A stretch of 64,000 nt of DNA from Coniochaeta sp. PMI_546 (taxonomy: Eukaryota; Ascomycota; Sordariomycetes; Coniochaetales; Coniochaetaceae). Under the pieces are notes generated by a model. The model made no database searches. It saw only the letters and a program-made list of their open reading frames with translations, and was not told where the DNA came from. How positions within the stretch are numbered: the first letter of the stretch is position 1; every line of letters begins with the position of its first letter. The DNA lies in assembly GCA_021432605.1 (NCBI GenBank), contig MU271148.1:1185362-1249361 (forward strand), written 5' to 3'. The position numbers and the translations under genes are program-made. Shown here in pieces: positions 33,251 through 44,647 of the stretch.

Positions 33251-36200
33251 TCACAGTATTGTTGCTTTATCTTTCTCGGTAAGCAAGCCCGAGCCTCCAG
33301 ACGCACCTGTTCCTTCCGCCAAGATGGATGAAGCCTGACTGGCACCGTCGTCCGGGAGCCGGTCCAGCCCTATGTTTGGAGATGTCTTCAGAACCTTCCT
33401 CTTTACTCTGTCCACCATGTCCACCAGTTTCCTCTTCCGGCTGGACGTCACAATTTCAGGCTCCTGTCCGGGACTTATAACATCAAGCACTGTTTCGGCT
33501 TCTATTGGCGACCCGACAGAACGAATCGACGACTCGTCCGCAGGATTCGACGCTTGTGTCTCGCTGTCATCGAAACTTCCCGAGAGCTGGCTACGTCCAG
33601 AGGAAGAATCAATGCTCGTCCCGAGTCCGCTGTCTGGTGGCTCCAGCATCTTCTGGTCCTGGCTGGCCTGGTGTCCCAGACGGAAAGGCACTCTCCAGTT
33701 GTGGGAAAATATCACGGCGCCTTGGCTCTCGAGATTGGTCGGACTCGCGAAGCCGCGTCCCCACAGCTTGGGATAGGTGCTGGGCAGAAGAACCTGGACT
33801 CGATCACGCGGTTTTGATCCTTTGCTGGCGTGGGCACACTGGCAAGGGTCGAACAGAGCCCCGGGCGTGTGCCAGTATATGTCGTCTGCCAGACACCATG
33901 GCACGCTCTCCGTGCTGCCTCTGGTCGTCAGAATCCGCTCGACAAGGCTCACACACGTGGCGAGATAGTCTCTTCCGATAGGCAGACTGATCCCGTATCC
34001 ACAGCCGTCACATGGAGGGTCGATAACGTTGCTAGTCGATGGAGAAATCAGCTCGCCAAAACCCTTTCCAAAGAGGGTGATAGCTTGGATGGACCGCAAC
34101 AAATCTGTCCACCCTCTACCCGACTCGCAGATATTGAGCTTGATCATGTGTGGTCTGAGAGGCGCATTGCTCGTGGCCACGTCCATGAAGTCGAAACCTT
34201 CGAGAATGTTCCGAGGCGTCCCGCGAAGACGGAAGCCAACGCCCCCTTCGGACTGCACGTTGTTGAGGTGGTCGATCATCTTCTCCAATAGGGAGAATAC
34301 CTCCAGCACCTTGTCCCTCAGACAGTAGTAAGTGACCTTTCGCTTCGAGATGACCTCTTTGACTGTCTCAGTCCCCTGGGCTCCGTTGTGCTGCCTCTCG
34401 GTCTCTTCGTCCCACGTGTCTTCACTCTCAGTGTAAAGTTTGAGTGAATAGTTCTCAGGGTTGAAGAGCACAGCCGCAGCGGCATCGAGTCCATGCATCG
34501 ATGCTAGGCATTCCTTGATCTGCCCTTGTTTGTACAGGAAGAATGAGTTGAACACGTCCCGCTGATCATGCTCCAACGAAGCTCGCACCAGATGAAGCAG
34601 GGCGCTGAGACCATCGACGAGCCATGCTCGCCTATCGCCCAGGTCGTACAGCACGACGTACTGCTTTGCGATGAACTTCAGCCTAGAAGTGTAACCTCCT
34701 AGCGCCCCGGAAAAGATGCCCTTGTCTTTCTTTCCAATCACAAAGCTCGCGCTTACACCTACAGGATCGCCGCCGGAGATGATGACCTTCTCCCAAGCAT
34801 GACGCTCTCTGGGTTTTCCGAGGCCGGACCATTTGATATGATAATTTGCGTCCGGTGACCCCGTATTGTTCCTAGCGTGAGTAACCCATCCCAGGATGTG
34901 GCGAGCTTGTTTGACCGCAGTCGTTTGGATATGGTCGAGCGCGGCAAGGCGGCAGTCGGTGTAGGAAATGCGGGCTCCGTCCTCATTGTAGAGCAGGTGC
35001 CAGAGGATCAAGTCGTCCACTTGTCTTGTAGGAATAAGCATCGCCGAATATCCCTTTATGAAGAGTCTGCCGTCGAATTCAGATAGACCGCTTGCGTCTG
35101 TCAACGCTACCAGCATGTCCAATGGGATTTCTAGGCCGGTCCCAGTAATGACCTCCTGTCGACGCGGGATGGGATAACCCCACACAACGACAGGGTTTCG
35201 GAACAACTTCTGCCAGCATTTGCCGTTTCTCGCCCCTGGTCCAACTGGGGCGTCTTCGTATCCTACCAAGGACGCGCTGATGTTGAAGGAGAACGGCAGC
35301 GTTGGGTCCGCACCGCTTTGAGATATTTCAACGGTCGGACAGTAAACGGCTATCCTCCCTCCGTCTGTGGATGATCGAAGAGCAGTGGTCAACCACCCGA
35401 GTTGCTCCCCGATTTCAACCATTGAAAATGCCGTTCCTGATGCCTCAAGGGTCAAGGTCTGGCCAGAGTATGTCGCTGTAATCCGTGTGTTGTCGGCCAG
35501 AATATCTACCAGTAAAGGGGATGTTAGCTAAATATAAACAAAGGTCAAGCCATGTCATGGGGCACCCACAGGTACGCCGCTCCGGAGTACTTCGAGAATG
35601 TGGTTCTTTCGTTTGAATGGTATCCCCGATAATACGCAGCATGTGCCTCCCCGTAGATGGCCAAGTCTGGCAGAGGTACTGTTCGCAGGTCGCAGCCTGC
35701 ACGTCCGCAGATGATCCCGTCAGGGTGATAACTTTGCCAAGAATATCCCCGATATCAGGATCGTATCCCTGCTCTTCGATGAAGGATATGGGATCCCATG
35801 GGGCTGTGAAGATGACCTGGACAGAAGGGACTGCATGCTTTCTGCTCACATGGCGAGGAGACGGCAGACCCTGCAACATTTTCCTCCTGATATACATCAT
35901 CCCAACAGCAGCGGAGTTGGCCAAGTGGATTTCGCGCTGCATGCTACCGACCAACCAGTCAAAAGCTGGGCTTGCCATGATGAGCGAATGATAGCGATAG
36001 AGCTCATTGACATCAAGCTCGTCTTCCAACGGTTCGATGTCTAATAAGTCGTCCGCTTCGTATTCGTGATTCGGCTCGGCATCGGTTGCTTTTTGCGCCC
36101 ATAAATGAAGTTTGTCATCCAGGGACATGCCGCCGATGTCTGTCCCACGATCTTCGACCTCGGCAAGGGTATGGGCTTGTTCCTGCTTTAGGCGATCCTG

Positions 36201-39200
36201 GAGTGACAGAGTAATAGCCCTATGAGACGTGAGTTAGTTGGGTATAGCAAAAAGCAGAGCATGGGATACAGCATACCTTCGATGCTTGTGCACAAAATAC
36301 ATCACTTCGAAGTTCCCTCTGGTTGATGGGGACTGCCCGACCTTGAGAGCGAAAGCCTGGAGCAACTCCGGCAAACAATCAATGAGACTTGATGCGCTGC
36401 AGGCCTCCATCTGGTGCCTGATTTTGCCGAAGAGGTGATCAACAAACTCAGAAATATAGCACTGGGTTCTCGTAATCGTGGTCTGACTCCTGTCGTCTGA
36501 GTAGATAGTCCCAACATCGTTGTCGTCGTCCCCAATTCCTGTATTGGTGTGGGCACCTGGTGATGACTCTTTTGACCCCAGAGGCTCAATGGGAGGTCCT
36601 CCTTCTTTTCCTCGAGTAAGTGACGCATATCCAGAATCTGTCTGCGCTGCCATAGCTCGGACATCCCGGTGTGAAGGGTAACCTAGCTCAGAATTCCCTA
36701 GTATGCTGCCTTCTACCTTTTCATACACGGCTGATGCATATCCAGAACTTGTTTGCGCTAATGGACCTTGGACATCTTGACGAGGGAGAGGGCTCAATTC
36801 GCGATGACCATTGGCGGCAGGCCACGAGGAGAGCGATATCTTGAAATCGTCGTCGTCGACAGGTTCAACCTCGGTCAATGTTGGCATTTCCAAGAATCCT
36901 CTTTCCAGGTCAAAATCAGAAGGCCTGCTGGCCGTGCTGTCTGTACCTTGTTTCTCTACCCGGGTATCTCGGTTGTCCTTGGCCTGGATTGCGTTATCCT
37001 CATGGGCAGCTTCAGGTGACGCTGTAGCAATAGCCTGATCCTCGAACCCAAAAGTACCAGGTACAGTTTCCACAAACATAGGTGCACGGTGTCTTGGCTC
37101 CGATTGATCGTACGCAGAGGCCTCATCTCGCAGTGGGACAAATCGGGGCGGGGGCAGCGGGGGCGGAGGCCAGGCATGGTCACTCGTCTTCGGTCTGGAG
37201 CTGACGATCGGTGACGATGCAGACGTTCCGGACATCCGGACCAGATCCTCATATAAACGAACCTGGTACTCCTCCTTGCTCGGCTCCTCCGAAAGGCGCG
37301 TTTGCAGCAGCTCTTTGTGGTTTGGATTACCCAGCTTCTCCATACGCGTGGCTACGACAAGCTCCTCCTCCACCACTAGGCGCCGCTCCTCCTCGATTAG
37401 CTGTAGCGATGTGCGAAATTTCTCTTCCAATTTCTCCTTGTCGATGCGCTCCTTGGGGTCACTAATTAGATCCACGGCAAGCGGAAGCTTCCCTTCTTTC
37501 AAAGCTCGCTCTCTCTCCTCCAAGATATTCATCCGCGCCTCCTCGATTCGCCGTCGCTGCTGCTTCAGCTTCAGGCTCTCGGCTTTCAACAAGATCTGGT
37601 CTCTGTCCTGTGGCACTAGCGTTTCGCTTGATTTCGACATTGAGAACACATGCTCCGGCGAATCACGGTGATACCCAAAGAGTTTGGTAAACTCTTGCGT
37701 TCCAATACCAGGAACTGCCACCTTCTCCTTAGCGCCTGTCGCAGGGGTTGTGGTGATATCGATGGACGGCGCGTGGCATTGCGGACACAGCAAATCGGTC
37801 TCCCGTTTTCGGTACCATTCATGTCCGCAAGAAGAGCAGTACACTACTTCTTCCCGGACAACTGAAGACTTGCCGGTCACCCCAAAATTGTCATATCCTT
37901 CGTCAAATAAGTCACTGTTAGTCGGCTGTTTGCGCGCTGAGGGTTGCGTTTTAACCCAGTGAAGAAATGGCATATGTATCTCTATATGCCTTGTGGCAGA
38001 ACTGGAGGACCCATGCGGAGCCGGTGATATCGAAGATATGCTATGATTCGGCCCAGGAACTGCGTTCAAACCATGCTGGAACGGTGACCCATCAGTCGAC
38101 GGGCCTACCTCCGGGGAAAGAACAGCGCTGATAAATTCACTGTTCGCAGCCGATTGATATTGTGAACAGACCCCGTTACCTGACGGAACAACGACCTGGC
38201 TGGGCGAAGTAGTGGCTCTTGTGGAGGCCGGGTAGAACATCCCGGCGTAGTGGTGGGCATCTTCGTCCTGGGGAAAGAGGACAACACTATCGGATGCATC
38301 AAGTGCTTGCTGCGGGGCTTCTGGTCCACGCAACAACGGTGTCTCTCCCACGCCTTCACGACTTCGGTGGCCGAGCCGTGATTCTTCCAACTGAGCTGAG
38401 GGAGCCTTGAGCGTCGCATCGACAGAGGCGAATTGGACCTCCGCCATATCAGCGACACGCCGCAAGCAGGCAGGAGAAGACTTGCCGGACACTTCTTCCA
38501 TACGAATCGGTTGCACAGATAGAGTGTGGCCTTCTTCGCAGTGTTGAAGGAGGTCATGCAACGTGGGCCAAGTCCGATCGCAGCAGGTGAAGTTGCGCAT
38601 GAATTTCTCTTCCAACTCTGGGAGATAAGAAGTAGAGTCCACAGCGACAGGCCGCAAGGCAGTAGAAAACTCGCCGGGCGCTTCATCCACGCGCGCCGTC
38701 TCCACAAATTGAGTGTGGCCTTCTTCGTAGTGTTGAACGAGGTCATGCAGCGTGGGCCAAGTCCGATCGCAGCAGGTGAAATCGTGTATGAATTTCTCTT
38801 CCGACTTTGGGAAATGAAAATATCCCACTGAGGTTGACTGCTCCCATACTCGAGACTCCCTCACGTCAGGCAAGGTCTGGTCCTCGATCGTCGTAGACAC
38901 TCTTTCCATGGTCTCTTCGGCCCTGTCGTTTGGCCTAGCAAACGTGTCATACAAGATGCCGTGCTTATCAAGAGTCGTCAACTCTAGCGTCTTGCACTGG
39001 TGTATCAAGTGTGTAGAGAGGTCGGTTGCCGTCCCGAAAGTCTTCCAACACTTCCTGCACATGCCCGCCTTTCGCAAGGGCGGGACCGTGGGGCCGACGT
39101 TGAATGATGATATAGTCCTCAATGTGACCTCGAGGCCATGGACCGGCTCAGACAGATGGCGGCTTTCAGGTGTCAGTGTCAAGCAGCACCATATGCCGTG

Positions 39201-39792
39201 AAGTCTAAAACAAGACTTACATCAGTGACAATATGTCCCCGTGCAACATACGGCAAGAAGCGTATGGGTCATCGCTGTCATTTTGAGGCAGTTTGGGATT
39301 AGCCAGCCGAAAAGGGCACACCATGCGGTGGGGGTCAAATCTGTGTCCAGTGCTTGTTGATGACGAGGTTGGGACACCGGCCTTCCTCCTAGATCGATCG
39401 CTGCCCGGTGGGACGGATGAGGATTGCTCTCCCGTGTCCCGACCAGACGCCGTGCGCCTGCTGGATTTCAAAAAGTCCTCGGGCCCGGCTTGGTTGCCGA
39501 ATTTTCGAGCTTTGAGATCCGCATCCTTTTGGTCTTGCGCGTGCTTCAGGGAGTGCTCGTCGACTTCCGATTCTGTTGCGGACCAGTAAGGGCACGACTC
39601 GAAGGTACACATATATCCCGAATGCGCCAGTTCCAAGTGAAGTCGGAACATGCTTATGTCCGCATAGTGCGTTTTGCAGAGGGCGCACTTGTAGGGATGG
39701 TACGGTCTGTTCACATGCTTGGTCAAGGCAGCCTGCGTCGCGAAGTTCCTGCCGCACGACGAGCAGCCAAATGAGTCCGTCCATCCCGTCAT
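33251..39792 (-). CDS. Large C2H2 zinc-finger protein of unknown function (2120 aa)
   Basis: Four exons: 39792-39221, 39162-36277, 36219-35570 and 35505-33251. Introns are 58, 57 and 64 nt (donors GTAAGT, GTATGC, GTGGGT); phases agree throughout. Exon 1 has three C2H2-like fingers (FGCSSCGRNF...H, YKCALCKTHY...H, YMCTFESCPYW...H). Exon 2 adds MCRKCWKTFGTATDLSTHLIH and two nearly identical FTCCDRTWPTLHDL fingers of the Sfp1-like type, made by a 189-nt tandem duplication. Then come a zinc ribbon YCSSCGHEWYRKRETDLLCP and a long Lys/Glu-rich helix. Exons 3-4 hold a conserved-looking region of about 950 residues containing FSMVEIGEQLGWLTTALRSS and VTYYCLRDKVLEVFSLLEKM, shared by many paralogous fungal proteins. 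DNA- or protein-binding by the fingers is likely; the role is unknown. Confidence 0.8.
38524..38810 (-). repeat. 189-nt in-frame tandem duplication of a zinc-finger unit
   Basis: Positions 38524-38621 and 38713-38810 match closely at 189-nt spacing (63 codons), encoding two copies of F-TCCDRTWPTLHDL-QH-EEGH. Confidence 0.9.
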
Positions 39793-40472
39793 ATCGCTAC
39801 GACGCGAGCCTTGGATTCTTCCTTTACTTTGAATAAAGAGAGTCGTGTTCGCTCGTAGGCGGGAATTGCGCTCGCGGGAGACGTTTCGACTCGGTGGAAT
39901 CAGTGCTGCTTGAGAGAGAAAGATGCCTTCCTCGTTCTAAAACGAGGATGTTGAGGGTCATTAACCAAGCGCTTAAGCATCCTTGTTTTCGCGTTGGGCT
40001 CCTGTCTGCCCTGTCCTGCACCTGCGCCTCAGCTCCTTTGGCACAGCCTCGCAGGCTCGATGCTGTAGTCGCCCTCGGATCATCGTTGTCGGACGCCACA
40101 GACGCCTGCACTTTGCTTGGCGCGACTCGCCTACTTAAGACGGAATACATGATTCATTCTGTCTGATCATTAGTACTGTGTACACTTTGGATCTGTATTT
40201 TTTGGGCCTCCATCCACGTGGTTTGGAATGGAGTTGAAGCAATAGCCATCCATTCAATTGCGGCATCGGCAGATCCCGACACCTCAGTCAACGACCCCGC
40301 AGAATCCGACGGGCGATATCCTGCAATCAAACATAGAGAGCTCCACGATTCGCCTCGCACCATCGCCTGTCAAGCCAGTCAGTCACTCACGCACCACTAC
40401 GCTACTTGTCCTTTGGCCCAAAAATCATGGAATGCACCCTATCACGATGACCGACAGTGACGGTCTCCGACG
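39793..40472. other. Divergent intergenic spacer
   Basis: Shared upstream region of the 2120-aa C2H2 gene (minus) and the histidine phosphatase gene (plus). No regulatory motif could be assigned. Confidence 0.6.
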
Positions 40473-41463
40473 ATGCGCTTATTTCTCGTCCGTCACGGCG
40501 AGTCCGTCGATAACGTAGCCGGTCTCTAGTATGTCACTTGTTGCTCTCCCCCTCAATGTCGTAGCGGCGTGTTTGTCAGAGCTTGGACTGACCGATGGCC
40601 ATTCCAACAGTGCTGGCTCTCGCGATTCCCCCTTGACTACCCACGGCGTCCTCCAGACCCGCCGCCTCGGAGCTCATCTGTCCACGGTGACTTGCTCGAT
40701 GCCAATACGTCATGTCTTCTCTTCGGACCTTCAGCGAGCCGCGATGACCGCCCAGGCCATCGTCGACGCCCATCGGCCGGTTGAGTCGTCTTCAGTGCAG
40801 CCGGAGAGGAGCATCTCCGTCGTCCAGCTACCTGACCTGAGAGAGCGCGACTTCAGGTCTCTGGAGGGAACAAAAGTCGGGGCTCGACCACCGTCAGGCA
40901 CCGGCGGATATCGGTTCCGGGATCCGGAGACCCATGCCGAGATGGCTGTCCGAGTGGACAGGTTCATCAGTGTACATCTCAATCCGATCCTTGAGCCTGT
41001 GCAATCCTCCAGCGAGATGAGTCACGCGAGTGTGGTCATCGTTGCCCATGGAATGCTCCTCAACGTCCTCCTCAGACGTCTGCTGACGAGGTTCTCGACC
41101 CCTGCAGACGTAGACAGGCTGTTCCCAGGGCGGTCAAGTTCGGATTGGCTGGCCTCTTGGAGGAATACGGCCTACCTCGAAGCAGTTGTTACCCAGAAGA
41201 CGGTCAACACGATATGTACCTCTTCCGCACACGGAAGTGCGCCGCAGGGGCCTACTGTCGTTACTGGAGCCTCAAGCCATCGATGTGACCCGCTTGTCCG
41301 GCTCAGCATCACTGGAGTCAATCGAGTTGATCATCTCCAAGGGCTGAAAAAGACTCGAGGGGGGATTGGCAGCGCCAGATTCGACAGCAAGCAAAAGAGG
41401 GTCGATTCCTTCTTCAAAGCGAGTCCAAAGAAGGGGCTTACTGACACGAGTATTGGTGGCTGA
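40473..41463 (+). CDS. Histidine phosphatase (phosphoglycerate mutase-like), 302 aa
   Basis: Two exons: 40473-40528 and 40611-41463, with an 82-nt intron (GTATGT...CAACAG, phase 2). The spliced start reads MRLFLVRHGESVDNVAGLYA then GSRDSPLTTHGVLQTRRLG. It contains the catalytic RHGE motif (residues 7-10), SSDLQRAAMTAQAI with the second phosphate-binding Arg, and the C-terminal catalytic His in VVIVAHGMLLNVLLRRLL. The Glu/Asp general acid region LPDLRERDFRSLEG is present. This layout fits the cofactor-independent phosphatase branch of the superfamily (fructose-2,6-bisphosphatase or TIGAR-like and fungal relatives). The last 70 residues are basic and less conserved (SKQKRVDSFFKASPKKG). That segment resembles a PCNA-interacting peptide (Q-x-x-V-D-S-F-F), which is noted as inference only. 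Confidence 0.9.
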
Positions 41464-41996
41464 ACGGCATGAGAGGACCATCGTGCCAATCACGCTCGCC
41501 CTACTCGTTCATTATCTGGCAGTACTACTCAATAACAGTGTGAAAGATATGGTGGAATGTCCGGTCTCACTTCCTGCAATGATCGTGTACCCCGGGCCAT
41601 AGACCTGCTCTCGATACTGTGTGATCGAACTAGTGCAACCGCTATTTAGGAAACTCGACTTCTTGCCTAACCATGAATTGTTGCCTTCTTGATTGATGCT
41701 GTTGATGCCACGAGGGCGTTCAATAGCTACTTGGGCTATAGTGCCATCAGAGCCCGCTGCTCACCATCACTCTAGATGTCTCAACCTCATGGGAGTTTCA
41801 GTAATTCATCATCCGACCTTGACTATCACTACAGTTCCTCCTCGCTTGTACTAGCTTCGTGCTCGGACTGCAAAATCGGATCGGGCTGCCGGTTTCGTCC
41901 TCAGGTGTGCACCACACTATCACCAGGATAGTGCAACGATGCTTCATCATGATACTCGATGTTAGACCTAGAGAATGAGGGCAGAGCGATGACTAC
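41464..41996. other. Convergent intergenic spacer
   Basis: Between the 3' ends of the phosphatase and ankyrin genes. Nothing was recognised. Confidence 0.6.
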
Positions 41997-43116
41997 CTAT
42001 CTTGTGTACGATCGTAACAAGTCTGCCACTGTTTCAGAAGCCGCGTCTATCAAGCTTCGGCCCCATCTATTCTTTATGTCAGTTTTGGCCCCATTGTCGA
42101 GGAGTAACCGCACGACACCCCTGTGCCCAGCCTCGGCAGCCTTATATAGTGGTGTCCGTCCGAAGTCGTTCTTTGACTCGACGTTGGCCCCCTTATCGAG
42201 AAGCAACCTTATAACACCTTCATATCCAGCCTCAGTAGCCCCATATAGTGGTGTAAATCCATAGCAGTTCTTTGACTCGACGTTGGCCCCCTTATCGAGA
42301 AGTAATCTCACGATATCCTCGTAACCGCTGGTAGCAGCGTGCCATAGCGGTGTGTAGAAAGACCCAACTGCTGAGTCCACAAGAGCCCCCATTGTAAGAA
42401 GTAGTTCAACTACACTCATATGCCCATTCTCCGCGGCAAGACATAATGCGACTGTTAGGCGGTCGTTGTCTAGGCACTCGGCCTGACCACCAGATTCGAT
42501 CAAGATGTTGACCACGGACAAGTGTCCCATTCTGGATGCAACATGCAATGGCGTCAATCCATCCGCAGAAGTGGAGTTGACTTGTCCACCGTTAGAAATC
42601 AGCTCCTTCAACTTCTCCTCGTCACCTTCACCTGCAGCTTGCAGCATATCAAGTCGAAGTTCCGCTGCCTCATCTGCATTTGCTTCCTTGTATTCCTGGC
42701 GGTATTGAATGACTTCGTCATCCGCAGTGCCTTCATTCCAACCATGGGCTCGTCTCAGATGCCTGAGCAGGTGGTCCTTCCGCTTTGTACGCCAGTAACG
42801 GCATTCTGAATGGGGGCAAAGCAGCTCCGGACGAGAGCCGTCGTGGACAGCTCTCAGGTGTCGTCTCAGGTCCGCGGTGAGCGCGAAGGCCGCCTTGCCG
42901 CAAATAAAGCATTTGTGGGGACGGTTATGTGTCTTGCGGTGCCGGCTGGAAGAGAATAGATATGTCAGAACATTCAATGCAGTGGAGAGCCAGGTACTGC
43001 GAGGTGCTAGCCAGGAGTGATTGAGATACGTACTTATAGTCACGTCTGGAATCGAATGTCTTGGGGCAATCCGAACACGCAAAGAGCTCGCTCTTCCTGT
43101 CTCCCATCTTGCTCAT
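41997..43116 (-). CDS. C2H2 zinc-finger and ankyrin-repeat protein (343 aa)
   Basis: Two exons: 43116-43034 and 42945-41997, with an 88-nt intron (GTACGT...TTCCAG, phase 2) that splits the first finger. Spliced N-terminus: FACSDCPKTFDSRRDYNRH-RKTH, then HKCFICGKAAFALTADLRRH and LLCPHSECRYWRTKRKDHLLRH, a three-finger array typical of Pezizomycotina. A short helical linker follows, then about six ankyrin repeats of 33 residues (for example DGLTPLHVASRMGHLSVVNIL and FTPLYGATEAGYEGVIRLLL). Two neighbouring repeats share a 36-nt identical block at 99-nt spacing (42168-42203 and 42267-42302), so the array has grown recently by unit duplication. Such fingers may bind DNA and the ankyrins proteins; the cellular role is unknown. 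Confidence 0.88.
42168..42302 (-). repeat. 99-nt ankyrin-unit duplication
   Basis: Identical 36-nt blocks at 42168-42203 and 42267-42302, one 33-codon repeat apart, encode RLLLDKGANVESKN twice. Confidence 0.9.
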
Positions 43117-43496
43117 GCACTTCTGGGCGAGTAATTAAACTTCAGACTTTTCTTACGAGCACAATATTATATCATGTATTTTCAGATTGCCCGAGAGCTT
43201 CGGTGTTGAGGGAGCGGGGGTGGCCTATCCTTACTCTTGACAACGACGGTACCAGGGCGAGGGGCGCAAGGGGCGCAAGAGGGCGGTATGGCTGTCCACC
43301 ACACGGTTCTAACACTCATTGCTGCCTGACTCTAGCCGCCCAAGGTAGTATGCCTAAGGTAGTATAGTATACCTTATACTTGGAGACCTGAGTAAAATCT
43401 ATTCTCCATTCCTTCATCCCTCCACATCTTCTCTTCCACCCTCAGAACATCACCTCTTCTCTCGTCAAAGCCAGCGGTCAGACGTACTCGATCAAC
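43117..43496. promoter_or_regulatory. Shared divergent promoter region of two C2H2 genes
   Basis: The 380 bp separate two outward-reading C2H2 genes. They contain repeats of aaggtagtat near 43344-43372 and a near-palindromic aaggtagtatagtatacctt at 43358-43377. No specific factor site can be named. Confidence 0.4.
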
Positions 43497-44094
43497 ATGG
43501 CTTCGGAGACGACATATGAAACAATGAACTTTCAACATCCCTCCTGTTTCTGCGGCGAATGCATCTGCGTTTGTCGTTGCGTTTTCAACAGTTGCATCTG
43601 TCCGTCTGTCTGCGCCGGCGACAGTGTCTCTGTCTCCCACTCTGTCCCTGACGTACCGCGGTGAGCTCTTTTTTTTTAGTAGGCTAATGGTATGCCCCAG
43701 TGAGGATTTTCTCAGGGTAAATCCACCGACGGTGAGCCCAGGGGACATCTTGCTTGCGCCCGGCGCCACTGGCCGCCTCAACTTGAACACGAACCAACCA
43801 GCAACCGGGCACGACCCCACAGCTGCACCCGGATTCGCGGCTGCCCCTGGTCATGCTGCATCTGCCACACCAAGCACGACCACAGTCATGGCATCCTCTG
43901 ACCGCGCCCGTCATGCCTGCTCTTCCTGTGACAAGTCCTTCGGGCGTCCCGCCGACCTCCGCCGCCACATGCGCATACATAATCCTCAGGCTCCTCGGCT
44001 ATCTTGCCCCTTTGAGTACTGCGATCGCAAGGGTGATAAGGGATTCCTCAGGGCCGACAAGCTGAAGGAACATCGCCGGGCTCTGGGTCATTAG
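43497..44094 (+). CDS. Small C2H2 zinc-finger protein with Cys-rich N-terminus (180 aa)
   Basis: Two exons: 43497-43660 and 43716-44094, with a 55-nt intron (GTGAGC...TCTCAG, phase 2). Residues 17-39 hold nine Cys in a CFC-GEC-IC-VC-RC...C-IC...C pattern reminiscent of metallothionein C-x-C clusters. An Ala/Thr/Pro-rich linker follows. The C-terminus has one good finger, HACSSCDKSFGRPADLRRHM-RIH, and a second finger with a longer loop, LSCPFEYCDRKGD...LKEHRRALGH. This is the same finger arrangement as in the neighbouring ankyrin gene, which points to a common origin of the finger part. The exon 1 call depends on the splice join; without it only the finger part would be coding. Function unknown. 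Confidence 0.7.
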
Positions 44095-44525
44095 GATGGC
44101 GCATTTCAACGGGGTGTCTGTTATGCAGGAGGAGAAGGAGGCGACGATACTGCACTTTTCATTCTCAGCTTACCGTCTTGGGGTTTCGAACTACACACAT
44201 TCACTTAGCACACCAAAATTAACACTCGTTCATCTCACTCTATGACACTTGCATGGTGCCCTTTATTACGATCCGTTGAATTGTGACCACGAGCGGCAAT
44301 GATATAGTGGATTCCGAGACAGCTGTGGGCCATTTAACTTCTGCGGCCCGCTCCGTCCCGCCGCTGATGGATCAAGACGGACGGACGATCTACCACGATG
44401 TAACCGCTCGCCTAACGCAACACTCGCCGAATATAACCCATGCCTCGTTCAAAAATGGATGGCCCAAATAACTCCTCCCATCTTGGTCTAGCCGATGCGT
44501 TCATCTCAAGCTAAATCTTCAATCC
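44095..44525. other. Convergent intergenic spacer
   Basis: Between the small C2H2 gene and the last exon of the RBR ligase gene. Nothing was recognised. Confidence 0.55.
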
Positions 44526-44647
44526 TCAATCCTTGATATTGCTCGGATGCCAAGGACAGCTCTCCGAATGGACGCTGTTATCCTCCTCCACAATCTTCCG
44601 GTGGTCGGCGAGGCAATCCCAGCAGAATTGGTGGGAGCATTTGATAC
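44526..44647 (-). other. Candidate terminal exon B of the RBR gene
   Basis: Acceptor GGCTGCAG at 44655-44648. The exon reads in phase with the microexon as C-IKCSHQFCWDCLADHRKI and ends HSESCPWHPSNIKD before TGA. This is the family-typical RING2 end, so it is probably the ancestral exon. Confidence 0.75.

Noticed and set aside
43374-43820. 148-codon minus-strand ORF
   Set aside because: Antisense to the spliced small C2H2 gene, without a domain of its own.
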